From positions 163,856 to 227,855 of the forward strand of contig BPGJ01000002.1 of assembly GCA_026002975.1 (NCBI GenBank): 64,000 nucleotides of DNA, in the 5' to 3' direction. The notes beneath the pieces are model-generated. The model had not been told where the DNA came from. It ran no database searches and saw only the letters and a program-made list of their open reading frames with translations. Both the position numbers and the translations under genes were made by a program. Below, piece by piece: positions 38,411 through 48,523 of this stretch. Positions within the stretch are counted from its first letter, which is position 1, and each line of letters begins with the position of its first letter. The DNA is from Acidimicrobiia bacterium (lineage in GTDB: Bacteria; Actinomycetota; Acidimicrobiia; Spongiisociales; ZC4RG35).

Positions 38411-40263
38411 GGGCGTTCCTACGGCACCGTATGGGCCTGGTAGGACTGAGCATGCTAGGGGTGGCAGTGTTGGTCGCCGTGGCCGCCCCACTTCTCGCCC
38501 CCTACGACCCCTACCAGGTGGTCCACATCACCGTCTCGGACATCTACCAGCCGCCCTCGTCGCTGCATCTACTCGGCACCGACGACGGGGCCAAGGACGT
38601 CCTCTCCGCCCTCATCTACGGGGCCCGGATCTCACTGATCGTCGGCTTCGCCAGCGCGGTGATCTCGGTGCTCATCGGTGGGGCGATCGGGTTGATCGCC
38701 GGATACCGGGCCGGATGGCTGGGCCAGACCCTTATGCGGATCACCGACTTCTTTCTGGTCATACCCGACCTGGCTCTGCTCATCGTGCTGGTGGCCATCG
38801 TCGGTCAGAGCCTGCGCAACATCATCCTCGCCATCGGCCTGTTGGGCTGGACGACCACCGCCCGGCTGGTCCGGTCCCAGACCCTCACCGCGCGGGAACG
38901 CAAGTACGTGCAACGGGCCAAGGCCATGGGCGCCTCCGACTGGTACCTGCTGCGCAAGCACGTGATCCCCCAAGTGCTGCCACTGATGCTGGCCAACACC
39001 ATCCTGGTCGTCTCCCTCGCCATCCTCTCCGAGTCGACCCTGGCTTTCCTGGGTCTGGGTGACCCACGCCTCATCTCCTGGGGTCAGATGCTCAACCTGG
39101 GCTTCACCCGAGGAGCGGTGGCGGCAGGAGCGTGGTGGGCGATCATCCCCCCCGGATTGGCCATCGTCTGGGTGGTGTTGAGCGTCACCCTGATCGGCAC
39201 CGCCCTGGAGGACATCTTGAATCCCAAGCTCACCCGCCACCACCTGGAGCCGGAGCCAAAGGTCACCTCGCCGCCACCGCCCGCCCCAGACGGAGACGCC
39301 CTGCTGGCGGTCAGGGGGCTCAGTGTCGCCTTCGACTCGCCCCAGGGACCGCTCCTCGCCGTGAAGGAGGTCGACTTCGAGGTCCATCGCGGGCGGGTCC
39401 TGGGGATCGTCGGTGAGTCGGGGTGTGGCAAGACCACGACCGTCCTCGGCGCCCTGCGCCTCCTCCCCCCCGGCGGAGCCGTCGTCGAGGGCGCGGCTTT
39501 CTTCGACGGCCAGGACCTCACCCGGCTCGACGACCAGGCCCTGCGCCGACTGCGCTGGGCTCGGGTCGCCATCGTCTTCCAGGGAGCGATGAACGCCCTC
39601 AACCCGGTGCGCACCATCGGCTCTCAGATTGCCGAGGCGATCCGCGCCCATTCCCCGGATACCGACAAGGTGGCCGCCATCCAACGGGCGGGCGAGCTGC
39701 TGGAGTTGGTGGGGATCCCGGCCCGACGGGTGAAGTCCTATCCCCACGAGCTCTCTGGGGGGATGCGGCAGCGGGCCATGATCGCCCTCGCCCTCGCCTG
39801 CGGGCCGGACCTCCTCGTCGCCGACGAACCCACGACGGCCTTGGACGTGATGACCCAGGCCCAGATCCTCAACCTCCTCGAGGACCTGCAGAGGCGGCTC
39901 TCCCTGGCCATGGTGGTGGTGACCCACGACCTCGGGGTGGTCAACCACGCCTGCGACGACGTTCTGGTCATGTATGCCGGGCGAGTGGTGGAGACGGGTT
40001 CGGTGGATCGGGTGTTTCGCTCACCACAGCATCCCTACACCCGGCTCCTCCTCGAAGCCTTCCCCTCCCTGGAGGAACCCGAACGCGAGCTGGTATCGAT
40101 CCCCGGAGCCCCGCCGAGGCTGGCGGAGATGCCCCGGGGTTGCCGGTTCGCTCCTCGCTGCCCCTACGCCTTCGACCGATGCCACGAGGAGGAGCCGGCC
40201 CTGGTATCCACGCCTTCGGGCCGGGCCGCCTGCTTCCTGTTGGAGGTGGATACCGGTGAGTGA
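38407..40263 (+). CDS. Fused ABC permease-ATPase (DppC-DppD fusion)
   Basis: N-term DppC (RKYVQRAKAMGASDWYLLRKHVIPQVLPLML), then Walker A GESGCGKTTTVLG, LSGGMRQRAMIALALA, LLVADEPTTALDV in one 618-aa ORF. Confidence 0.93.
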   Translation: MRAFLRHRMGLVGLSMLGVAVLVAVAAPLLAPYDPYQVVHITVSDIYQPPSSLHLLGTDDGAKDVLSALIYGARISLIVGFASAVISVLIGGAIGLIAGYRAGWLGQTLMRITDFFLVIPDLALLIVLVAIVGQSLRNIILAIGLLGWTTTARLVRSQTLTARERKYVQRAKAMGASDWYLLRKHVIPQVLPLMLANTILVVSLAILSESTLAFLGLGDPRLISWGQMLNLGFTRGAVAAGAWWAIIPPGLAIVWVVLSVTLIGTALEDILNPKLTRHHLEPEPKVTSPPPPAPDGDALLAVRGLSVAFDSPQGPLLAVKEVDFEVHRGRVLGIVGESGCGKTTTVLGALRLLPPGGAVVEGAAFFDGQDLTRLDDQALRRLRWARVAIVFQGAMNALNPVRTIGSQIAEAIRAHSPDTDKVAAIQRAGELLELVGIPARRVKSYPHELSGGMRQRAMIALALACGPDLLVADEPTTALDVMTQAQILNLLEDLQRRLSLAMVVVTHDLGVVNHACDDVLVMYAGRVVETGSVDRVFRSPQHPYTRLLLEAFPSLEEPERELVSIPGAPPRLAEMPRGCRFAPRCPYAFDRCHEEEPALVSTPSGRAACFLLEVDTGE

Positions 40264-41204
40264 CCCGATCCTCACCATCCAGGGGCTGACGGTCGAGTTC
40301 GAGGCCAAGGGAACCCTGGTGCGGGCCGTGGATGGTATCGACCTCCAGGTGATGCCCGGGGAGGTGGTAGCCCTGGTCGGAGAGTCGGGTTGTGGCAAGA
40401 CCACCACCGCCAACGCCGTCCTCGGTCTGGTCGAGCCAGCCTCGGGAACCGTGACCGTGGATGGGACCCCCCCTCTCCGACGCCCGGTCGGTCGCCCTGG
40501 CCCGGACCAAGATCCAGATGATCGCCCAGGACCCCTACGAGTCCCTGAACCCGAGGATGCGTATCGGGGAGATCGTCACCGAACCCCTGGTGATCAACCG
40601 CCTGACGGGGGACGACATGAGGCAGCGCGCGGTCCGCGCCCTGGAACGCGCCGGCCTGGCCCCCGGGACCGACTTCGTCGACCGACTACCCCATGAGCTC
40701 AGCGGTGGGCAGCGGCAACGGGTGGTCATCGCCGCCGCCCTCTCGGTACAGCCCCGTCTCCTCATCGCAGACGAACCGGTGTCGATGCTCGACGTCTCCG
40801 TCCGGGCCGGGATCCTCAACCTGTTGAAGCGTCTGGCTGCCGAGGACGGGCTGGGGGTGTTGATGATCACCCACGACCTGTCCACCGTCGCCGCCTACAG
40901 CGACAGGATCGCGGTCATGTACCTGGGGAGGATCGTGGAGACCGGACCCACCCTGGAGGTGATCCGCCGGCCGGCCCATCCCTACACCGAGGCTCTGCTC
41001 TCGGTGGTGCCTGGCCACGACCCGGACCACGTCTCCACCCCGATCCTCCTCGCCGGGGAGACCCCGGACGCTGCCCACATCCCCTCCGGGTGCCGCTTTC
41101 ACCCCCGGTGCCCCAAGGCCTTCGAGGACTGCCCTCTGACTGAACCCCTACTGTCCCCGGTCGGGGATGGTCATTCGGCGGCGTGCCAGCTCGTGTCCAG
41201 TTAG
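40256..41204 (+). pseudogene. Oligopeptide ABC transporter ATPase (DppF type), frame disrupted at C7 tract 40467-40473
   Basis: Walker A half (ALVGESGCGKTTTANAVLGLVEPASGTVTVDGT) in one frame; signature/Walker B half (LSGGQRQRVVIAAALSVQPRLLIADEPVSMLD) in another; 6 Cs instead of 7 gives ..TVDGTPLSDARSVALARTKIQMIAQDPY. Confidence 0.85.
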
Positions 41205-41271
41205 CGTTGCGGCCGGACCACCATCGCCGACGAGACGGGGTTATACGAGTCGCCGCTCAGCCGCCCATCGT

Positions 41272-42510
41272 CTACAGAACCTGGTTCTTCGCCAGAGCGA
41301 CCACACCTCCCTCCGACACGGTGAACCCCCGTTCCCGGTCGAGGTCCGGATCGTGGCCGATCACGCAGCCGGGAGGCACCGTCACGTTCTTGTCGATCAC
41401 CGCGTTCCGGATCCGGGCTCCCGCCCCGACCCGTACCCGCTCGAACAGGACCGAGCGTTCCACCTCGGCTCCTTCGTCCACCCTCACCCATGGCGACAGC
41501 ACGGAAGACCTCACGTAGGCGCCGGAGAGGACCACCCCGTTGGAGAGGATGGAATCCGCCACCTGGCCTGCCCCGTGCTCGGCGACCGCCACCACCTTGG
41601 CGGGAGGGGCCACCACCTGGTGGGTGTAGATGGGCCACTCCTCGTTGTACAGGTTGAAGATCGGATCCACCGACACCAGATCCATGTTGGCCTCGAAGTA
41701 GGAGTCCAGGGTCCCGACGTCCCGCCAGTAGCCCTGCTCCCTGGGGGTGACTCCGGGCACCCGGTTCTCGGAGAAGTCGTAGACGTAGGCGAGCCCCTTG
41801 TCGACCAGGTCGGGGACGAGGTCCCCACCGACGTCGTGCCGGGACCCCTCTCGTTCGGCGTCCCGCCGCACCGCGTCCACCAGGACGTCGGTGGCGAACA
41901 CGTAGTTGCCCATCGACACCAGACAGTGTTCGGGATCGTCCGGTAGCGGACGGGGATCCGCCGGTTTCTCCCGGAACGCCGAGATCCGGCCGCCGGGCTC
42001 GGCTTCGATCACCCCGAAGGCCCGCGCCTGGGAGACCGGCACCCGGATGGCCGCCACCGTGACCCCGGCTCCGGTCTCTAGGTGTCGGGCCAGCATCTGG
42101 GTGGGATCCATCCGGTAGATGTGGTCGGCCCCGAACACGAAGATGTGGTGCGGCTTCTCGTCGTCGATCAGGTTCAGGTTCTGGTAGATGGCGTCCGCCG
42201 AGCCGAGGAACCACCTCTTGCCCATCCGCATCTGGGCGGGCACCGACGTGACGTAGTTGCCGAGCAGGGTGGACATTCGCCACGTCTGGGCGAGGTGCAC
42301 GTTGAGGCTGTGCGACTTGTACTGGGTCAACACGACTATCCGCCGGTATCCCCCGTTCACCAGGTTGGAGAGGGCGAAGTCGATGAGCCGGTACTGACCG
42401 CCGAACGGCACCGCCGGTTTGGCCCGGTCCCTGGTGAGAGGCATGAGCCGCCTCCCCTCACCGCCCGCCAGCACCATCGACAGGATCCGTCGGGGGTTGG
42501 GCAACTGCAT
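41272..42510 (-). CDS. glgC: Glucose-1-phosphate adenylyltransferase
   Basis: [38 protein letters not shown]. Confidence 0.97.
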   Translation of the reverse strand: MQLPNPRRILSMVLAGGEGRRLMPLTRDRAKPAVPFGGQYRLIDFALSNLVNGGYRRIVVLTQYKSHSLNVHLAQTWRMSTLLGNYVTSVPAQMRMGKRWFLGSADAIYQNLNLIDDEKPHHIFVFGADHIYRMDPTQMLARHLETGAGVTVAAIRVPVSQARAFGVIEAEPGGRISAFREKPADPRPLPDDPEHCLVSMGNYVFATDVLVDAVRRDAEREGSRHDVGGDLVPDLVDKGLAYVYDFSENRVPGVTPREQGYWRDVGTLDSYFEANMDLVSVDPIFNLYNEEWPIYTHQVVAPPAKVVAVAEHGAGQVADSILSNGVVLSGAYVRSSVLSPWVRVDEGAEVERSVLFERVRVGAGARIRNAVIDKNVTVPPGCVIGHDPDLDRERGFTVSEGGVVALAKNQVL

Positions 42511-42513
42511 GGT

Positions 42514-44370
42514 TCACCTCCCGAAGAACGTGACGGACATGGGCGGCACGTCGAAGACGAGCGAGTAGGGGCGTCCGTGGCTGGGATGATGTTCGGCGAC
42601 CAACGGTCCCGGCACCAGGCCCGAACCGCCGAACTCGGAGGCGTCACTGCAGGCCAACACGTTCCATTCTCCCTCTGCGGGCACCCCCAGCCGGTAGCCG
42701 TGCCACACCTCCGGGGTGAAGTTGCACACCACCAGAACCGGGGGGTGGTGTGGGGCGGTCCGGAGAAACGCCAACACCGAGCGGGAAACGTCGTCGGCCT
42801 CGACCCATTCGAACCCCCAGGGGGAGCAGTCACCCAGGTGGAGGGCCGGTACTTCCCGGTACAGGCGGTTGAGCCGCGAAACCCACTCCAACACCCCCCG
42901 ATGCAGTGGATGCTCCAAGAGCCCGAACGGCACCTGGCCGGTGTGGTCCCACTCCCACGGGTTGGCGATCTCGGCTCCCATGAACACCAGCTTCTTCCCG
43001 GGAAGCGACCACTGGTAGCCGAGGAGGGCCCGCAGCCCGGCGAACCGCCTCCATTCGTCACCGGGCTGTTTCCCCAGCAGGGACCGTTTCCCGTGAACCA
43101 CTTCGTCGTGGCTGAGGGCCAGGGTGTAGTTCTCGCTGAAGGCGTAGAGGCTGCGGAAGGTGAGGAGCCGATGGTTGTCCTCGAAACCGCGGTAGATCGG
43201 GTCGAGGGTGAAGTACCTGAGGGTGTCGTTCATCCACCCCATGTCCCACTTGAAACCGAATCCCAGACCTCCCAGGTCGACCGGCCGGGAAACCATCGGC
43301 CAGGCGGTGGACTCCTCGGCGTACATCTGGACGTCGGGGAAACGCAGATACACCGACGAGTTGAGGCGGCGGAGGAAGTCGACCGCCTCCAGGTTCTCCC
43401 GACCTCCGTACCGGTTGGGAACCCATTCGCCTTCCCGGCGTGAGTAGTCGAGGTAGAGCATGGAAGCGACGGCGTCGACCCTCAGCCCGTCGACGTGGTA
43501 CACGTCGAAGAAGAGGTGGGCGCTGGACAGCAGGAAGGACCTGACCTCGTTACGTCCGTAGTTGAACACGAACGACCCCCAGTCGGGGTGGTAGCCCTGC
43601 CGGGGATCCGCGTGTTCATACAGGTGGGTTCCGTCGAACCAGCCGAGCCCGTGGGAGTCGACTGCGAAGTGGGACGGCACCCAGTCGAGGATCACCCCGA
43701 TCCCGTGTTGGTGCATGATGTCGACGAACTCCATGAAGCCCTGCGGGGTTCCGTAGCGGGAGGTCGGCGCGAAGTAGCCGGTGGTCTGATAACCCCAGGA
43801 CCCGTCGAAGGGATGCTCGGTGATGGGGAGCAGCTCGATGTGGGTGAAGCCGGTGCGTTCCAGATGTTCGGCCAGTCCTTTGGCCAGAGCGGGGTAGCTG
43901 AGTTCGTGCCGGCGGGACCAGGAGCCGAGATGGCACTCGTAGATGGAGATCGGAGCCTCCAGGGAGTTGGCTCGGCCTCGTGTCCGCATCCACTCGTCGT
44001 CGCCCCATCGGTAGGAGAGGTCCCACACCCGGGAGGCGGTGGCGGGAGGGGTCTCGGCATGGAACGCCAACGGGTCGGCTTTCTCCAAGATGCGGCCTTC
44101 CCGGGTGGTGATCGCATACTTGTACGCGTCCCCTTTCTTCACCCTGTCGATCCGCGTCTCCCACACTCCCGACTCCGACGGATACATGGGGTTCGCGTGA
44201 CGATCCCAGCCGTTGAAGTCCCCGACCACCGCCACGGCTGCGGCGTTGGGCGCCCACACCCGGAAGGTGGCCGATCCGTCTTCGAGGTGGCATCCGAGCA
44301 CCTCGTAGAGCCGTTCGTGCTCGCCGGCGTTGAACAGCCAGCGGTCATCGTCGGTGAAAGGCCGGGCCAT
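42514..44370 (-). CDS. glgB: 1,4-alpha-glucan branching enzyme
   Basis: YECHLGSWSR, DGLRVDAVASMLYLDYSR, LALSHDEVVHGKRSLLGK. Confidence 0.97.
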   Translation of the reverse strand: MARPFTDDDRWLFNAGEHERLYEVLGCHLEDGSATFRVWAPNAAAVAVVGDFNGWDRHANPMYPSESGVWETRIDRVKKGDAYKYAITTREGRILEKADPLAFHAETPPATASRVWDLSYRWGDDEWMRTRGRANSLEAPISIYECHLGSWSRRHELSYPALAKGLAEHLERTGFTHIELLPITEHPFDGSWGYQTTGYFAPTSRYGTPQGFMEFVDIMHQHGIGVILDWVPSHFAVDSHGLGWFDGTHLYEHADPRQGYHPDWGSFVFNYGRNEVRSFLLSSAHLFFDVYHVDGLRVDAVASMLYLDYSRREGEWVPNRYGGRENLEAVDFLRRLNSSVYLRFPDVQMYAEESTAWPMVSRPVDLGGLGFGFKWDMGWMNDTLRYFTLDPIYRGFEDNHRLLTFRSLYAFSENYTLALSHDEVVHGKRSLLGKQPGDEWRRFAGLRALLGYQWSLPGKKLVFMGAEIANPWEWDHTGQVPFGLLEHPLHRGVLEWVSRLNRLYREVPALHLGDCSPWGFEWVEADDVSRSVLAFLRTAPHHPPVLVVCNFTPEVWHGYRLGVPAEGEWNVLACSDASEFGGSGLVPGPLVAEHHPSHGRPYSLVFDVPPMSVTFFGR

Positions 44371-44408
44371 CTGTCTTCGAGACTAGGCGGCGGCGGGTCC
44401 CGGCGGGA

Positions 44409-44963
44409 TCACATCCAGGCGTCGGCCCGTTCCAGCAGGTAGAGGCTCACGTTGCGGGCCCGATCGAGGGCGTCGCAGAGCTGCTCCTGGAACGCGGCGA
44501 TCTTCACCAACGAGACCTGGGTGCGACCCACCAGCTGGAGTCGCCGCTCCGGTGCGTCTGAGACGGCCCCGAACGAGTCGATGGCCGACACCTCCACCGG
44601 GAGCAGCGTCCCGCCGATCCCGGCCAGGTCGGTGGCCAGGACCAGGAGATCGGGGGGACTCACCAAAGGCGGCATCCCCCAGTTGAAGTAGAGCTGGAGC
44701 TGGTATTCGTCTTCCACCTGGGAGACGTCGTCCCCGGCCTCCTCGAGTCGGTCGAGGAAATCGAGCAACACCCTCGGGTCGACGTCCAGGGCCAGATGGA
44801 GGTCGAGCGGCCCGTTGCAGGCTTCTTCGGGGTGGGCGTCGATCTCCCAGGACTGGCGGAGCGAGTAGGTCTCCACGAAGTGGCGTTCGTCGTGCACGTG
44901 GAAGCCGTGATCCACGGCGTGTTCTTTCAGGTCGGCGACGAAACCGTGGATGTCGATGGCCAT
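44409..44963 (-). CDS. Conserved hypothetical protein
   Basis: Intact 184-aa ORF with TAGTCT 9 nt upstream of ATG. Confidence 0.6.
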   Translation of the reverse strand: MAIDIHGFVADLKEHAVDHGFHVHDERHFVETYSLRQSWEIDAHPEEACNGPLDLHLALDVDPRVLLDFLDRLEEAGDDVSQVEDEYQLQLYFNWGMPPLVSPPDLLVLATDLAGIGGTLLPVEVSAIDSFGAVSDAPERRLQLVGRTQVSLVKIAAFQEQLCDALDRARNVSLYLLERADAWM

Positions 44964-45007
44964 GCCCCGGCCAGACTATCCGCCCCCAAGACCACCCGAA
45001 AGGCGGT

Positions 45008-45943
45008 TCATCTCCGGTTCTTCCGCAACCCGACCAACAGCCCCACCAGGAACGCCGCCACCACCAGCAGGGGGCTCCCGGAGGGCTCCTCTTCCTCGAT
45101 CTCCTTCGCTTCGACCGGAGCCGAACCATCCGTCAAGGCTTTGGTCACCTCGGCTCCGAAGAGGTACACCTGCCAAGCCAGGTTGAAGAAGAACAGCAGG
45201 ATGGCGACCCCGCCGAGAACCCCGAGGGCGCTGGGTCCCTCCCGCCCGACCCTGGAGAGATAGACCCCGACCCCGGCCGAAGCCACCAGCAGCGCGACCG
45301 CGGTGAACACGCCTCCTCGGAGGGCGGCCCGCCACGGAATCTGGGCGGTGGTGAACCACTGGAAGCTCAGGGCTATCACCACCGCCAGATAACCCAATGC
45401 CAGCACCGGGACGCCCAAACCGGCCACCCAGCCGGGAACTCCGAACAGCTCGGCCAGCCGGTCGAGCACAGCCACCGCCACCAGGGGCAGCAGCACCAGC
45501 AGCGCGAACACGAGAGCCGTCACCGCAGCCAGGAGTCGCTGGACCAACACACCGACGACGCCTTCCATGCGCCGCTGCGATACACCGAACACGTCGGAGA
45601 GGGCCGCCTGCAGCTGAAGGAACACGGCCGACCCGGCCACGGCGGCCAGTCCCACACCCAAACCCAGGGACGCCGGCGCGGAGTCGACCACCCGGAGGAG
45701 TATGTCCTCGAGTTGGGCGGCCACCTGGGTGCCCACCACCTCCTCGGCTTGGGCGATCACCGTGGCCAGGGCGGAACGGTCGCCCAACACGAAGCCGGCG
45801 ACGGCGGAAGCCACGAACAGCAGGGGAACCAGGGAGAACAGGGTCGTAAACGCCAGGGCGGTGGCCATCCGGCCGGCCCGGTCCTCCCCGAACGCAGCCG
45901 CGGCCCGCAACAGCAGATCCCGAAGGTCCTTCAATCGGTCCAC
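45008..45943 (-). CDS. YihY/BrkB family membrane protein
   Basis: RMATALAFTTLFSLVPLLFVASAV, WRAALRGGVFTAVALLVASAGVGVYL, YGVLGGVAILLFFFNLAWQVYLFGAEV-like segment. Confidence 0.88.
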   Translation of the reverse strand: MDRLKDLRDLLLRAAAAFGEDRAGRMATALAFTTLFSLVPLLFVASAVAGFVLGDRSALATVIAQAEEVVGTQVAAQLEDILLRVVDSAPASLGLGVGLAAVAGSAVFLQLQAALSDVFGVSQRRMEGVVGVLVQRLLAAVTALVFALLVLLPLVAVAVLDRLAELFGVPGWVAGLGVPVLALGYLAVVIALSFQWFTTAQIPWRAALRGGVFTAVALLVASAGVGVYLSRVGREGPSALGVLGGVAILLFFFNLAWQVYLFGAEVTKALTDGSAPVEAKEIEEEEPSGSPLLVVAAFLVGLLVGLRKNRR

Positions 45944-45987
45944 GGCGACCCATCCTACGGACAGGCCCCCGCACCTACCCTGGAAGC

Positions 45988-47016
45988 ATGGATTGGCCGT
46001 TCGACCCGCCCCTGCCGACCATGGAGGCCCGCACCACCGAGACCTGGCCTGAGGGAGAACTGGCCTACGAACCGAAGTGGGACGGCTTCCGGGTGCTGGC
46101 CTGGGGTCCCGGCCCCTCGGGCGAGGTCCGGCTCGATTCCCGGAACGGACGGCCCCTGCTTCGCTACTTCCCCGAGCTGGCAGACCCGCTGGGCGATCTT
46201 CCGGGAGGGACGGTGGTCGACGGGGAGGTGGTCGTCGTGGTGGGCGACGTCACCAGCTTCGACTCCCTCCAACTCCGCATCCACCCCGCCGAGTCGCGGA
46301 TCAGACGCCTCGCCGAAGAGCTGCCTGCGCGTCTGGTGGCGTTCGACCTCTTGGCGCTGGAAGGGAGGGACCTCAGGCGTCTCCCCTTCAGGGAACGCCG
46401 AGCGGCTCTCACCGGGTTGCGGCTACCCGAACGTTGGCATCTCACCCCCAGCACCGAAGATCCGGCGACGGCTCGGCGATGGTTCGACGAGTTCGAGGCG
46501 GCGGGTTGCGACGGGATAGTCGCCAAACGGCTCGACCTGGAATACCGGAGCGGTGAGCGGGCCATGTGGAAGGTGAAGCACCGACGCACCGTCGATTGTG
46601 TGGTGGGGGGTTACCGGGTCCACAAGGACGGCGGGAAGGTCGGTTCGATCCTGCTCGGGTTGTACACCCCCGAGGGGGACCTCACCTTCGTGGGACACTG
46701 CTCGGGATTCGGCGGACAGGACCCCGCCGAGATCCTGGCGTTGCTCGAGGAGCTGAGAGCGGAAGAGAGCTTCGGTGGCGACGGACCGGTTCGGGTTCCC
46801 GGCGGGGAGAGCCGTTGGACCGGCGGACGCGACCTGTCATGGGTGCCGGTGAGACCGGCGGTCGTGGTCGAGGTGAGTTACGACCAGCTCGAGAACGGAC
46901 GTTTCCGTCACGCCACCCGGTTCCACCGCTGGCGCCCGGACAAGGACCCGACAGAGTGCACCATCGATCAGCTGGCCCGACCCTCGGGACCCGGCTTCTC
47001 CCGGGTGGTGGGCTGA
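45988..47016 (+). CDS. ligC: ATP-dependent DNA ligase (LigC type)
   Basis: Motif I EPKWDGFRVLAW, DGEVVVV, EGRDLRRLPFRERR, WKVKHRRTVDCVVGGY. Confidence 0.92.
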   Translation: MDWPFDPPLPTMEARTTETWPEGELAYEPKWDGFRVLAWGPGPSGEVRLDSRNGRPLLRYFPELADPLGDLPGGTVVDGEVVVVVGDVTSFDSLQLRIHPAESRIRRLAEELPARLVAFDLLALEGRDLRRLPFRERRAALTGLRLPERWHLTPSTEDPATARRWFDEFEAAGCDGIVAKRLDLEYRSGERAMWKVKHRRTVDCVVGGYRVHKDGGKVGSILLGLYTPEGDLTFVGHCSGFGGQDPAEILALLEELRAEESFGGDGPVRVPGGESRWTGGRDLSWVPVRPAVVVEVSYDQLENGRFRHATRFHRWRPDKDPTECTIDQLARPSGPGFSRVVG

Positions 47017-48005
47017 CGCCTCTTCGACGGCTGCACCCGGGGCGGCTCGTTCGGCTGTTTCGGGTAGTGAGGGGGCCAAGGCGCGTCGGGTAGGCCTCGA
47101 ACCTTCTCGTCGACGTCGGCCATCTCCAACAGTCGGTCGATCCGGCCCGGGGCGTCGTCCATCCCGGCCATCAGGTCACCCACCTTCAGATACCGGTCCG
47201 GAACATAACGGTCCATCGGGAAGTCCTCGGGACGAACCGAGTCGAGCTCCTCCCAACGGAACGGAGCCGACACCAGGCCGCTAGGACGGACTCCGTACGC
47301 CGCGGAGACGGTCTTGTCTCTTGCCATCTGGTTGTAGTCGATGAACACCCCCCTGCGTTCCTCCTTCCACCAGGAGGTCGTGACCAGATCCGGCCGGCGA
47401 CGTTCCAGCTCCCGGGCGAAGGCCAGCACCGCCCTCCTGGCTTCGACGAACCCCCATCGGGGTTCGATCCGCACGTAGACGTGAATGCCCCGCCCGCCCG
47501 ACGTCTTGGGCCACCCCACCAGACCCAGCTCGTCGAGGAGTTCACGGGCGGCGCCCACCGCCTCCCGCACCCGGTCGAAACCGAACCCGGGGGTCGGATC
47601 GAAGTCGAGCCTCAACTCGTCGGGATGGTCGGTGTCGGAGGCTCGAACCGGCCAGGGATGCAAGTCGAGGCAGCCGAGCTGGACCAGCCGGATCACGTCC
47701 GCCGGGCGCCGCGGCACCACCATCCTTCCCGGCCGTTGCGAGGGGAACGCGACATCCACCACGTCGAACGGGGTCCCTTTGGGGGCGCGCTTCTGATAGA
47801 TGGGGTCGACCTCGACCGATTCCATGTACCGCTTGAGCATGGTGGGCCGATCCCGGACTGCCCGGAAGGCGCCGTCCAGGCACCCCAGGAAGTGGTGCAC
47901 CACGTCGAGTTTGGTCCATCCCCGGGCGGGAAACAGCACCTTGTCCGGGGAGGTGATCCGAATCCGTTCGCCCTCGACCTCTACTTCGACGCCCGAGGAG
48001 GTCAC
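46968..48005 (-). CDS. LigD-type DNA polymerase (NHEJ polymerase domain)
   Basis: ITSPDKVLFPARGWTKLDVVHHF, DELRLDFDPTPG, KTSGGRGIHVYVRI. Confidence 0.93.
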   Translation of the reverse strand: MTSSGVEVEVEGERIRITSPDKVLFPARGWTKLDVVHHFLGCLDGAFRAVRDRPTMLKRYMESVEVDPIYQKRAPKGTPFDVVDVAFPSQRPGRMVVPRRPADVIRLVQLGCLDLHPWPVRASDTDHPDELRLDFDPTPGFGFDRVREAVGAARELLDELGLVGWPKTSGGRGIHVYVRIEPRWGFVEARRAVLAFARELERRRPDLVTTSWWKEERRGVFIDYNQMARDKTVSAAYGVRPSGLVSAPFRWEELDSVRPEDFPMDRYVPDRYLKVGDLMAGMDDAPGRIDRLLEMADVDEKVRGLPDAPWPPHYPKQPNEPPRVQPSKRRQPTTREKPGPEGRAS

Positions 48006-48018
48006 CGGCCGTCCCGGC

Positions 48019-48465
48019 TCAGGCCCCCCACTTGTACACCATGGCGACGACCGCCACGACCAGGATCAGATTGTCGAGCAGACTCACCCGGCGGAGACGG
48101 TCGTACGCGTCGGCGACCTGGGCTTCGTCCTCCTTCTGGTGGGCGGCCAACCCGTCGGAGAAGATCTTCGGAAAGATCAACGCTCCGAGCAGAGCACTCA
48201 CCACCACCACCGCGAACCCGATCACCACGAAGGGATCCTCGAAGTCGTAGATCCCGTCGATCACCAGCCATATCCCCGACACTACGACCAGCACACCCGC
48301 GACGTTGAAGTACACCCGCCCCATGGCACCGGCCGCGGTCATGTAGGCGGCTCCCGCCGAGTGCCCCAGGCGTCGGAAACGGGAAGCCAGGAAGGCCACA
48401 CCGTAGGAACCTCCGATCCAGGCGGCGGCGGCCAGGATGTGGATCACCAGAAGCACGTTACGCAA
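48019..48465 (-). CDS. DUF2269-like integral membrane protein
   Basis: LLVIHILAAAAWIGGSYGVAFLASRFRRLG; TTG start at 48465 inferred. Confidence 0.6.
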   Translation of the reverse strand: MRNVLLVIHILAAAAWIGGSYGVAFLASRFRRLGHSAGAAYMTAAGAMGRVYFNVAGVLVVVSGIWLVIDGIYDFEDPFVVIGFAVVVVSALLGALIFPKIFSDGLAAHQKEDEAQVADAYDRLRRVSLLDNLILVVAVVAMVYKWGA

Positions 48466-48523
48466 TCTCGGCCTCCCGTCTAGGTGGTGGGGACGATAGC
48501 GTGTGGCCATAGACTGCGCTGCC

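Noticed and set aside
38632-39948. 438-aa minus-strand ORF
   Set aside because: Antisense to the DppC-DppD fusion; low-complexity composition.
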